This document shows positions 1 through 9,129 of a stretch of DNA of 23,280 bases, piece after piece. This DNA is from Gnetum montanum (taxonomy: Eukaryota > Streptophyta > Gnetopsida > Gnetales > Gnetaceae). Location of the stretch: contig MNCI01037820.1 in assembly GCA_015680685.1 (NCBI GenBank), positions 1,077,501 to 1,100,780 of the forward strand. The letters are read 5' to 3'. Made by a program: the position numbers and the translations under genes. Position 1 is the first letter of the stretch. The number at the start of each line of letters is the position of its first letter. The notes below the pieces were generated by a model. The model was not told where the DNA came from and did not search any database. It saw only the letters and a list, made by a program, of their open reading frames with translations.

Positions 1-118
1 CTTAAATGCTCGTAATCAAGTCGTACTCATTCCACAGTAAATAACAAGTAATGAATAATAGGTAATAAATAACAATAATAAAATCCTATTCCATGCACTN
101 TAAGGGAGAGCTGCTTCT

Positions 119-126
119 TATTTATA
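119..126 (-). promoter_or_regulatory. TATA-box-like site, minus strand
   Basis: On the minus strand the sequence reads CTATAAATAAGAAG, a good plant TATA box. It would direct transcription leftward, off the window start. The GCGATATC palindrome array lies just upstream of it on that strand (143-249), which is the layout of an LTR U3 region. No coding sequence of the supposed element is visible, because the window begins about 120 bases downstream. A single ambiguous base (n) is at position 100. Confidence 0.45.
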
Positions 127-142
127 GATATGACGGCGCACT

Positions 143-249
143 GCGATATCGCGTACGCGATATCACAGGGGAAGATGCAATATCGCGAGGGATGCGATAT
201 AGCGTCGAACGCGATATCGCGTATGCGATATCACGGCCCATGCGATATC
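143..249. repeat. CpG-rich array of seven GCGATATC palindromic units
   Basis: GCGATATC or a one-base variant begins at 143, 157, 177 (GCAATATC), 194 (GCGATATA), 211, 225 and 242. The spacings are 14, 20, 17, 17, 14 and 17 bases. Several units extend to the perfect palindrome GCGATATCGC. The first two units recur 68 bases downstream (143 to 211, 157 to 225), suggesting a two-copy higher-order repeat of about 68 bp. The stretch is dense in CpG while the surrounding kilobases have almost none. Its place beside a minus-strand TATA box suggests an enhancer-type array in an LTR; this role is inferred. Confidence 0.75.
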
Positions 250-260
250 GTGTCCCATCA

Positions 261-526
261 AATGTAGTGTGATTCAATAATAAGTTTTAAAGATAATGTT
301 GAGTGGATTTCTAAGAATACTCATGTATATTGTTTCATTTAATAAAAATAAAAAATATTATTATACATATAGTTCAAATGAAAACCCATGTTGCCATGGT
401 GAGAGATAGAGAAAATATTTATAATTTTATGTTTTATAACTTTTATGAAATTTACAATTATAATGAATAAAATAATAATAAACACACATGCATCGTAATC
501 CTTCTTGAGGATAACCATAATTACCA
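261..526. other. AT-rich sequence without recognisable features
   Basis: I see no coding signature, RNA gene or structured repeat here. Open frames on the minus strand are short, rich in Ile, Phe and Tyr, and typical of random AT-rich DNA. Confidence 0.6.
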
Positions 527-1444
527 TGTTAGAATCCCTATTGGACAGGTACAACACCACATTTGAAATACAATAAAATAGCTCTTAGTCCCAACCTTGA
601 TGAACCAACACCATGCTGTATAGTTGTGACCTCTTTAGACAAGGAACAAATCATTACAACTTAATCACATGAAAATTAAATAATTATCTTTATTATTTTT
701 ATTGTTTAAGGTAACAACAACAGAATAAGGAAAAACCATGAGCTTTATTCACTATGTAAACATTGGACTTTACATCAACCAAATGATTCTAGGCTACATA
801 AGCAAGGGGACACTCTAGCATAGTCTAGCCATACTTGTGAAAGTAATGACTCAAAGTATACATAGGACAAGAAGGGAAATCAACTTACCTAAGGAAGAAC
901 TCTTCACATAAAATTGGGTGCCAAAAGACAAATAAGATCAAAGTTATGCTTAAGATAGATGTGAGATCTCATCTTGAATATTTATAGTTTTTCCAACATA
1001 ATGACAAAGGTTCATTAGCACCTAGGAATCAACGAAGGTCCATTAGCGCAACCTAGGTAACTTGGAAACACATTAGAGAAAAATTAGAAGTAAAGACACT
1101 AAACTAGGTCTACCAAGGAGGTTCCTTAGTGATGTTAGGGATGCACTAATGTAGGGTAGTTAGCATACCCCTCCTTAGTACACTTCTTTGATGAGTTTTG
1201 GATGAGATCTATAACACTAGGAAACATGCTAGAAGGTTTCTAAGGTTTCCAAATGAATCTAGAAACATCCTAGAAAGTTGAAAACATGTATTAAACTTGG
1301 AAGTATGATATAGAAGGCTAGGATGCAAACTTGAAAGGTATAAGTCTTAATCATATGTGTGAGAATTAAAAACATAGGATGTGAAATATTTTCCAAGCCT
1401 AAGAATTACAACTAACTTACAAAATGCCATTAGATGACTCATCA
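527..1444 (-). mobile_element. Probable LTR, minus-strand orientation
   Basis: On the plus strand this block starts TGTTAG and ends CTCATCA, so read on the minus strand it has TG...CA ends. The right end abuts TTCCCCC (1445-1451), which on the minus strand is a GGGGGAA polypurine tract exactly where one should precede a 3' LTR. On the minus strand there is a TATAAATA box (979-986) and, about 235 bases downstream, an AATAAA signal (744-749): the U3-R-U5 order of an LTR. The first ~99 bases of U3 recur at 2594-2692. The left edge at TGTTAG is the weakest call, since no target-site duplication was found. Confidence 0.55.
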
Positions 1445-1451
1445 TTCCCCC
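1445..1451 (-). promoter_or_regulatory. Polypurine tract-like site
   Basis: GGGGGAA on the minus strand sits between the coiled-coil ORF remnant and the TG start of the putative 3' LTR. In LTR retrotransposons such a tract primes plus-strand DNA synthesis. The identification rests on position and composition only. Confidence 0.45.
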
Positions 1452-1621
1452 ATAACATAGTAAAGCTAGTTTCATAGTTTTAACACCCAAGACAAAAAAC
1501 TAGGACCAGATACATGACATGATCAATGTAGAGAAATATAATTATATAAATATATAGATAATGACTATAATACAATATAAGCCACCTCACTAAGAAGTAA
1601 TAGCAGGTGGTGATTGAGAGA

Positions 1622-2410
1622 AGAACCTCTATGACATGTCTACTTGGTATGGATAAAAGCCTAAAGAGCTAGATGAGAACATGTGAAATCTTTGAATTTG
1701 GATCTTAAGGTTGGTTGCCCTTGCTTGAAGCTATTGATTCTATTCATGCATCAGTTCCTATTCTTGCAAAAGTTCTTTATGTTATTTCTCAGCTTCCACT
1801 TGGAACTCCTCATGACTTCTCCTTGTCTGTGAGAGCTCATGCTAGATAACATCATACTTGATCATCACTCGATGAAGTTTCATCTTTAGGTCTATGTGTG
1901 GTTGACCTAGAAAAGTCTAAACTACATAAATATAGCTTCTCCATTTTTCTTTCACAGCCTCTTCTACCTTCTTGAGTCTCATTTGAATAACTATGATGGT
2001 TGCTTCATGGCAAAGGATGTACATGTTGTTTAACATGTTCATTTTCTTCTAAAGGGTTGGCTCACTTGCAATAATTTGTTGAAGTTTGGCATGTAAGGTG
2101 TTAAATTTCTCCTTCATCTTGTGCCTCTCTCTAGCTAACTCATTCATTGAGCATAGCTATAAATTTATGTAGTATACATACCTTGACATCTTAGGTTACC
2201 TACTCAATTTGATAGATCTTTCTATGTTCATTGATTTTCTTGGTAGTCTTGTTTGCTATCTCCAATTGTAAGTTCTAGTGCTTCTTCCTTGCATGAAAGT
2301 ATTTATTTTGAAATTGGGCCATAATTTGGCTCTCAACCTCCAACCTTTATACCTATTAGAAAAGGGAGAGTACCTGCTTCTCTTTCACTTAGTTCATCCT
2401 CTCCCACTCT
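1622..2410 (-). pseudogene. Decayed Q-rich coiled-coil ORF of an LTR element, unrecognised
   Basis: Read leftward, the minus strand gives a long frame of strongly coiled-coil character, rich in Glu, Lys, Gln, Leu and Arg. Sample segments are NELARERHKMKEKFNTLHAK and MRLKKVEEAVKEKWRS. The best frame changes once, near 2165-2185. The stops inside it are TAA or TAG in contexts where Gln (CAA/CAG) fits the heptad pattern, consistent with C-to-T decay of methylated DNA; I noticed no TGA in the clean stretches. It ends shortly before the polypurine tract and LTR at 1451-527, so it lies in the 3' internal part of that element. I found no zinc knuckle, protease, RT or integrase motif. It could be a divergent gag, an extra env-position ORF, or captured host sequence. 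I do not recognise it. Confidence 0.5.
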
Positions 2411-2593
2411 TGAGACTAATGTTTTAGTATTTTGATTTTAGCTATCCTTCATAAATAAGGCTTCTTTACCAACCTAGTGTACCTAAAATGACTTACTTGC
2501 AAGAATTTAATTTGCATCTCTAGAGTGATTGTGAAAGGTACTAGTACCAATGGTATGATGTGTTCTAAATATTTCTGCAACTGTCGTAGAAAC

Positions 2594-2692
2594 CTTAACC
2601 ATGCATGTGAAAATCATAAACATAGGGTATGAAATACTTCCCTAGTCTAGGAATTATAATTGACTTATAAAATGTCATTGGATAACTCATCA
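2594..2692 (-). repeat. Second copy of the LTR U3 end, direct repeat of 1346-1444
   Basis: This segment aligns without gaps to 1346-1444 at a constant offset of 1248 bases. By hand count about 78 of 99 positions match, and all but two of the differences are transitions. Both copies end CTCATCA. The simplest reading is the surviving outer end of the 5' LTR of the same minus-strand element, the rest of that LTR and most of the coding region having been deleted. The sequence right of it (2693 on) would then be flanking DNA. Confidence 0.65.
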
Positions 2693-3004
2693 ATAGGGCT
2701 TAGTACTTCTACACTAGCAACTTAACTAAGAGAATATAGACCTACAATAAGCCACTTACAACAATTAGCATAAACAATTAGTTGAGCAACAAGGGAGGTG
2801 TCTAGCATATATAGAGTAAAGTAAAATGAGAACTAGCCTGTAGTATTATATGGTCTAATGTGTGGGTAGATTTATATTCATTCCACTAGGAAGAACTGGG
2901 TATAATAGATTTTAGGAAAGGTTGAATCATTCTAGGTAATACTTAAAATAGGAGAAAGTACCATCATGATGGTAATGCAACACAAGTGAGAATAGAGAGC
3001 TATA
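2693..3004. other. AT-rich spacer
   Basis: No domain, RNA gene or clear repeat is visible. It separates two divergently oriented element remnants. The plus-strand coiled-coil frame may begin within it, near 2950, but stops make the start undecidable. Confidence 0.5.
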
Positions 3005-4500
3005 GATCTCATTATTGATGATATTAAAGAATAATTCAATGTCCTCTTCATGTATCCTATTAATTTCACCAACATTAAAGAGGCTCAAATAGTGGTACGT
3101 GTTGTTGACAAAGGAAAGAAAGTAATGATTGTAGAGTAATAGGAAGATGCATCAGATAGATTGATTCAAATAGAAAAAATCATGTAATATCTTTTTGATA
3201 TAATTGATGATAGTTTTATTGTATAATTAGAATTAGTCTCGAGAAAGGGCAAGTTGGTAATTGTAGAGACAACTCTACAACATACTAAATTAGAAGTCAA
3301 GAGATTGGAAAATGAATTAGTCAAAGTCAAATTGCAAAAATAAGACCTTACCAAGTATGTAGCACAAAAGCAATAACACTTGAAGATAGAAAGAAAAAAT
3401 TAAATGTAGGATGCTTTAGCTATTGATGCTAATAGATATGCACATGCTAAATTCATTACTAGTTTAGAAGCAAAAAATAAAATGCTTACTATTGATAATA
3501 AAATGTTAACCAATGTAGAAAAAGAAAAGAATTAGCAAGAAGAGAGCCTAAAACAATTAAGGGAATAATTTTTCTAGGTTAACCTAAAAGTAAAATAATT
3601 GGCTAGAGAAAACAAGAATCTATCAATGAAAGAAGTTTGTGCCATAAGAAAAAAAATTTCATCAAAATTAGAACATGACAAAATGAGGCTAGGAAACATG
3701 AAAAGATTAAAGAGCATTTTAGGGGCCAAGTAGGAATGTAGAAACAAGTGAATGAAAATAAAATCTAGATGGAAAAGGTCAAAATCAATGTTGCTATGTG
3801 ATAATTACCTACTTAGCTACCCATCTTTGATTATCTCATATTGGTCCATTAATTTGAATTGAAGGTTAATGGACCATAGATAGAGGATATGACTAACTAT
3901 ATGGATTTGGCCAATTTGAGATGTGCCAACTTAGCTATGTTAACAATAGGTGGACTATGAAATGAATTAGAGCAATAACTCTTGGCAATGTATCTGCTAT
4001 TAAAAAGAAGTTTAAAGATTGGAAAGAAGTGCAATAAAAACTCCATGTTGTTAACAAAGAATTTCAAGTAGTAAAGGAAAGCTATCTTGATAAAAAAGAT
4101 ATAGCTACCAATTTATTTAAGAGAAAGAATGATTACCAAGATATGAAGAAGTTGGTTAAAGCATTTAATATAGAGAGATATTAGTTTGTAGCTTGATATA
4201 TCAAGTTCAATCAATTATTTCCATAGTTTCCATATCCTTGGATAGTGTCTACCACATAGAACCTTGTATATTTAGCTTAGAAATTTAATGACCCATGAAC
4301 GAATGAGGAGAAGCTAAGAGCTTTATTGAAATATTTCAACATGAATAAACTGATAACACTTGGAGAAAAACCTCAGCAATAACTAATGTATTACGAACCA
4401 CCACCACCAGGCACTACATGAAGACTTACACTAACATCCTATAGAATTTATTAGCCTTTTCCAATTTTATTATCAATGTCAAATAGTCTAGTTATATTTT
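3005..4500 (+). pseudogene. Decayed long Q-rich coiled-coil ORF, plus strand, unrecognised
   Basis: From 3005 one frame can be followed to 3751 with a coherent, charged coiled-coil composition (for example HTKLEVKRLENELVKVK and FITSLEAKNKMLTIDNKML). It is interrupted by 14 stops before 3749, all TAA or TAG and none TGA. A frame change near 3730 leads into a second stretch, and another near 4030 into a third that runs to about 4500 and includes NMNKLITLGEKPQ and YYEPPPPGTT. In all, about 480 codons can be traced. A GGGGG tract (4577-4581) and an LTR-like block follow. No gag zinc knuckle, RT, integrase or protease motif was seen. It resembles the minus-strand ORF at 1622-2410 in composition and mode of decay, but I could not show homology between them. 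Function unknown. Confidence 0.5.
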
Positions 4501-4576
4501 GATGTAACTGAATCAAATAGAGATTCAACACTTTAAGTTAATAGTTGATAAATGTTGGATATTTTTAGTTAGTCAC

Positions 4577-4581
4577 GGGGG
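4577..4581 (+). promoter_or_regulatory. Polypurine tract-like GGGGG
   Basis: The sequence GTCACGGGGGCATAAT follows the coiled-coil ORF remnant and precedes the LTR-like block. It mirrors the GGGGGAA tract found beside the minus-strand element at 1445-1451. Called from position and composition only. Confidence 0.35.
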
Positions 4582-4582
4582 C

Positions 4583-5470
4583 ATAATAAATTACTTACTA
4601 TTCATCGACTACAATATCATAGTTATCATATTATAGATTAATCTCCAATGTCATAGATATGATGTAGTTGGAGCTAATCATATCTATAAACACCAATCCA
4701 TTGTCATGAAATATCAACTTTTGTTCATCTCTTAAACTAGACTCTTGCAGTTTTTTTTTTGTAAAGTCTTAGTTAGTTTGTGAGTGTCCATAGTGTGGTC
4801 GTAAATAGTTGTATGACATCTTTAATTAAATGAAGTATATTCGGACATGCTTCATAGAAAGAAGTAAAGACCAAGATTATTCATAATCATTACAACATTT
4901 TACTTAGTTTAGATTTACTTTACATGTAATTCACTTTCAACTATCATTTACTTTTACTTTTTAATTATATTTTCTTATGAAATTTACATTTCCAATGTAT
5001 GTTAGTAATTTGGTGAAATAAACACAATTGGTTTTGATCATAATGTATAATTGTTTGGTAACCCATTTTACTTGGTTTGCCCAGTAACAAGTTGCTTGGT
5101 AATCCTAACAATATTTATACCATCCTAGAGAGTGTACAACAAGCTAGGACCATATGCTTATTATTGTTAGACTATCCTAATGTTTTATTTCCATTGTTTC
5201 TTAGTCCATATACTTAAATATTTAATATTCAATTTACTATGTTTTACTTTAGTACCATAATAGTCAAACAACATTGGTATATTATATGTCTTACTATGAG
5301 TTAAACCATATGCTCTAACTACCACTAACTCTAGTAAGAAGAGAACAATCATAAACTTTATATCAACTAGCTAGAGTACATTTTGTTCCATCCATGGATT
5401 AGAATCTAATTACGTGTGTACTCTTGTGACTTATATTATTGGTGTTGGGAACTCTCATAGCTCATCACCA
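4583..5470 (+). repeat. LTR-like block, copy 1 of a diverged direct repeat
   Basis: This block is homologous to about 6640-7416, in the same orientation. Shared landmarks in the same order are a TATA-like box (TATAAA at 4685-4690; TATAAATA at 6644-6651), ACTCTTGCAG 56-57 bases downstream (4741 and 6701), TTATATTTTCTTA, GGTAATCC, a CCATG(G/A)ATTA segment, and GCTCATCA near the right end. The TATA box and its spacing suggest U3-R-U5 organisation. TGGTGTTGGGA at 5440-5450 resembles a primer binding site start. Its left boundary is uncertain. It may be the 3' LTR of the coiled-coil element to its left or the 5' LTR of a separate one. Confidence 0.5.
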
Positions 5471-5559
5471 AGGGAAGGAGTAAAAGATAGATTCACAATA
5501 GTACTTGGAATTGGATAAAAGTAGACAAGGAATCATTTAAAATGCCATTAGTGTGGATG

Positions 5560-5745
5560 TTAGTGGGTACTCTATTAGCTTCCATATTAAGTTGAGATTT
5601 GTTGGGTTGAATTGGTTGTTGTTTATCTATTGAAAGTTGAAAGACATTGTTGTTAATGTTATAACTTACCATTGCCTTCCAGAATCAAACCCATAACTTG
5701 AAATTATTAAATAAAGAGTCTTACCACTAAGCTAATACCTCAATG
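5560..5745 (-). mobile_element. tRNA-derived SINE, minus strand
   Basis: On the minus strand there is a clear RNA polymerase III promoter of tRNA type. The A box region reads TTAGCTTAGTGGTAAGAC (about 5719-5736). The B box region reads GGGTTTGATTCT (5681-5692), close to the GGTTCGANTCC consensus with C-to-T changes. The A-to-B spacing is that of a tRNA. The head cannot fold as a working tRNA and continues into unrelated body sequence, as in a SINE. The body end near 5560 is a guess; no clear tail or target-site duplication was found. Confidence 0.6.
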
Positions 5746-6280
5746 TCTATGCCCTTAATAAAATAAAGTTACTAATGTAGTTTATTAAGGTTTTATTTTG
5801 AGTTTCTAACATATATCATAAAAAATAAAAATATAGTATGATTTTAAGTTGTTATAATAAAACTCTACAAGTAATATTTTTGTTAAAAAAATTTATATAT
5901 TAAGCAAAAATATCTTTGAGACTAAGAAGTAGATTAGGAAAAAAAAGTAGATCTAAATATAGAAGATAGAGAAGTAGATCTATTTCACAATAACTTGTTA
6001 CAAGGTCTAGGTTCCTATTCGTTACCAAGATTATATTGCAGCAACATCTCATGTAAGTTTGGTTCTAGCATACTAATGATAGAGATACAAAGGCTTACTT
6101 TGATATACAATTGTCCACATTCATGGTTATAAGGGAAGTTGTTACACATGGTTGGATGTTGAAAGATCAAAATGAAAAATTAGAGTACAAAACAAAGAGA
6201 TTTTAAGCAAATTTATTTAATCAAGGATGAAAATTTCTAAAGTTATTATCTATCCCAACATCCATTTATAAAAGGAAAAT
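5746..6280. other. AT-rich sequence, no recognisable gene
   Basis: The sequence is very AT-rich. The words AAGTAGAT and AGTAGATCT recur between 5925 and 5985. A purine-rich stretch AAAAGGAAAA at about 6271-6280 immediately precedes a TG and could be the polypurine tract of the LTR-like block that follows. No coding signature was identified. Confidence 0.45.
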
Positions 6281-7416
6281 GTCATGTCATTAGTGCTTAG
6301 CATCTCAGTTATTCAAAAACTCAGAAGCTCAAAAGTTCAATATCCTTAAAGACCAATAGCCTAACAAACCTAAAGATTAGAGGCTTAGAGACTTAGAAGT
6401 CTAAAACTTGAAAGGCTTAGAGATCTAGAAGTTCAAATACCTAGAAAGATGTGTCATGTTAGGTGCTAACATCATCACATTCATCATGGTAATTCTTGTA
6501 TATGAATAATTATCTTTTAGGTTTTTAAATTAAAGGAGTCATTTAATCATTTTCATATATCTAAATGGAAGAAAGTTATTTAATGAATGATAAAAATATT
6601 AACTTTTTGATGTAGATGCATTGATTGTAGGCTCACTTGCTATTATAAATACATGCATCTAACTGCATTTATGACATCTTTTGGTTTGTAGCTTATTTGA
6701 ACTCTTGCAGTTTGATTTATTGATTTTCTATAGTAGTTAGTAAGTGCTTGCAATTTAGATTTGAGTCAACTGTCTAGTGTCTTATTCGAGTGGAAAGTAC
6801 CTAAATGCTTTTATGACAATAATAAGATCAATATTAATTTGATTCCATTATAGTACTTTAACTTAGAATATATTTATATTTTCTTAAATTTAATTCCTAG
6901 AATTAATTCACTACTTTCTTGGCTTAGCATTTATATTTTCTTTACATGTTAATCATTAGGTGAATGAACATGATATAATATCAAGTGTTAAACTTGTACC
7001 AGCTTGGTAATCCCAATGACTAGAAACTTAATATGTCCAACAATACCCTAGTTTGGTAATCCTAGTAGTTAGTACAAATATCTAGGAATATGATGGTTGA
7101 TCATGGAATAAATACTTATTGCATGTAGGCTTGCTTAAGATTTAGTTTTCCATTTTAGTTAGTTAGACTATTAAACATAATTTCATTATTTTATATAAAA
7201 TGAGATCATGACCACACAACATCAATTATCATATGCTTCAACTACACTTAACCATATAAGTTAAAGGGCTACTGCAAACGTAGTTAGGAAGATAATGACC
7301 TATGGTCACCTACCTAGGCTAAACACTACTACTAGTTTATCCATGAATTACAACACGGTCTAATGCAATACTTATAGATTATATGGATGAATGTTTAATA
7401 TACTCATTGCTCATCA
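6281..7416 (+). repeat. LTR-like block, copy 2 of the diverged direct repeat
   Basis: From about 6640 this matches the 4583-5470 block, with a better TATA box (TATAAATA at 6644-6651). The part before it (6281-6640) would be U3: it starts TGTCATG after a purine run, and contains a degenerate 10-11 bp minisatellite (6316-6447) and the perfect inverted repeat ATGTTAG-GTG-CTAACAT near 6455-6475. Homology to copy 1 is patchy and decayed, roughly comparable with the other old repeats here, so the two copies are old. The blocks are about 1.95 kb apart. Confidence 0.45.
6316..6447 (+). repeat. Degenerate minisatellite, CTTAGAAGTCTAAA-like units
   Basis: Variants of a 10-11 base unit of the form (A)G(A/C)CTTAGAAG or TCTAGAAGTTCAAA recur about a dozen times, for example GAGGCTTAGAGACTTAGAAG and AAAGGCTTAGAGATCTAGAA. 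It lies about 200-330 bases upstream of the TATA box at 6644, the region where LTRs often carry subrepeats. Confidence 0.6.
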
Positions 7417-7949
7417 TTTAATAATGTTGTGAAGGATGGTGCTAGTATTTTATATGATCGATGTAGGAGATTTTTCAAGATTAATCTTTCATATTATTTT
7501 GCAATAATAAAAGATATGTAAACTGATTTTCATAATGGCTACCAATCTATTGTTAATAAGAAATTCCATTGGAACTCCTACTAGAAATCCCATTGGAAAT
7601 TTTAACAAAAATAAGGACAATGGTAGTTGGCTAGTACCTTTGTAAGATAAAGTCACATGTGCTTACGATGATTCATACTATCTTGAATTTATATTCATTT
7701 TTTATCAAGAGAAGTAATTTTGATGAAGAAACATGCTTGATAACATAGTTATACATCTTAACAAATTATCCTCTTTAATGGTCCAAGTCATACTTATGAG
7801 ATCTAGATTGAGTTAATTTGCATGTGGCTATTTTATTCATAAAATAATGTTAAGACACTATTAACTCATTGAGGTTCAACATAGCTTAGACTATCATATG
7901 GAGGGCAAGATACAATTAGGACAAGGACATGTACAAAATCAACATCATA
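7417..7949. other. AT-rich decayed sequence left of the Copia element
   Basis: This stretch should hold the RNase H end and 3' LTR of the minus-strand Copia element. I could not follow the RNase H catalytic motifs beyond about 7960, nor find a copy of the LTR-like sequences seen at 11.8-13.2 kb. The 3' end is either deleted or decayed beyond recognition. Confidence 0.45.
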
Positions 7950-7959
7950 AAATCTTCAT

Positions 7960-9070
7960 ATTAGCATCCATCCATATCAACAACACAAAATGCATGGAAG
8001 CTTTTATCTCCTTTGATAAATTTTATACAAAAAATAATGGTCCCTTTTATATATCTCAAGAAATGGTTTAGAGCATTCATATGGATGAGTCTAGTTTCTT
8101 ACATGAACCTTGAAAGATAGGATGTGGAAAATTTGATATCAAGTCTTGAGTGACATAGAAATATCGAGGATTCTATCATGCTTCTATAAAGAGAAGCATC
8201 AACTAAGGGGATTTCATCTTTGACTTGAAGTTTGAGATTTGGAGGGAGTGGAGTGATGGCTATTATTGCATCTTTTAGGCTATATTTTTCAATGTTGTTT
8301 TCAACATATTTTATTTTATGCATCTTCAATTCATTCTCCTCTTACTCTTCTTGGATTCCTAGGAAGTACCTTAGTACTTCTAAATTCTTCATATCATATT
8401 CTTCTATCATGTCTTTTCTAAAGTTTGAAATCAATTTTTTAGAACTTATAGGAAGATTAAGTTATTAACATACGAAAATATTAAAATTAAATCAATGCCT
8501 ACATAATTGAAGTAGAGAGTAACTTAAAAATACAACTTTTGGAGTTAATTTTGAGAAGGAAATCATTAATTCTATGGAAGTAAGATCTTGGAGCTTACTT
8601 GCATCCATAGAAAGTGTTGTAGAGCTTGCATACTTTGTTTTTTTTGGGCTTTAATTTTAAACCCTTTAGGTTGGAGAATGTAAAATTCTTCTTCTAGCAT
8701 ACCATTAAGGAAGACTAGGTTGATATCTATTTGATACATCTTTACCTTGAGATGGAATGCTATGGAGATCATGAGCTTGATAGTTTCAAATCTTGCAATA
8801 GTGGTAAAGATTTCTTCATAGTTAATGTGCTTGTTTTATTTAAAGTTCCTTGCTATCAATATTACCTTATAAGTAGAAATGTTTTCTTGTTCATATAATT
8901 TTGTTTTAAACATTCATTTGATGTCAATGACATTTTTATCCTTTGATTTATCCACTAAGGATCATGTGTTGTTCTTTATGAGTGGAGCATACTTCTTTTT
9001 CATTCCATTCTTCCATTTTTTGATTTTTAAGGCCTTCTTTACACTTGATGGTTCATTAATTAGGATTGAG
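7960..9070 (-). pseudogene. Copia reverse transcriptase and start of RNase H, inactive
   Basis: The RVT_2-type block starts near 9065 with EPSSVKKALKIKKWKNGMKK and ALIKNNT, followed by NYEEIFTTIARFETIKLMIS, YQIDINLVFLNGMLEEEFYI and QPKGFK (to about 8640). The catalytic YVDD box reads YVNN (8461-8472): both metal-binding aspartates are now asparagine, each by one G-to-A change on the coding strand. Then come LEVLRYFLGIQEE (about 8360), SLYRSMIESSIFL, RLDIKFSTSYLSRFM (8099-8200) and the linker to RNase H, ALNHFLRYIKGTIIF (about 8030). RNase H itself cannot be followed. Several stops and indels occur, so the enzyme cannot be made. Confidence 0.85.
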
Positions 9071-9129
9071 TTAACATTATATTTTGCTTAGTCCCTTGTG
9101 TATCTTCTTTGGAAGTTAGCATTTAGGAT

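Noticed and set aside
512-526. Primer binding site left of the putative LTR at 527 (minus-strand TGGTAATTATGG)
   Set aside because: Only TGGTA matches an initiator tRNA-Met site, and a primer site here contradicts the polypurine tract on the other side of the LTR.
3005-3751. Reassigned genetic code (TAA and TAG read as Gln)
   Set aside because: The all-TAA/TAG stop pattern mimics a ciliate-type code, but other elements in the window show TGA, TAA and TAG lesions at Trp, Arg and other positions, and the intact gene ends in TAG. Methylation-driven decay explains it better.
4749-4760. Poly(T) run as a reverse poly(A) tail
   Set aside because: It is a short T run within LTR-like block 1, at the place where block 2 has TTTGATTTATTGATTTT, so it is local expansion and not a retroposon tail.
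8232-9091. Plus-strand open frames of 70-78 residues
   Set aside because: They are antisense shadows of the Copia RT domain on the minus strand.
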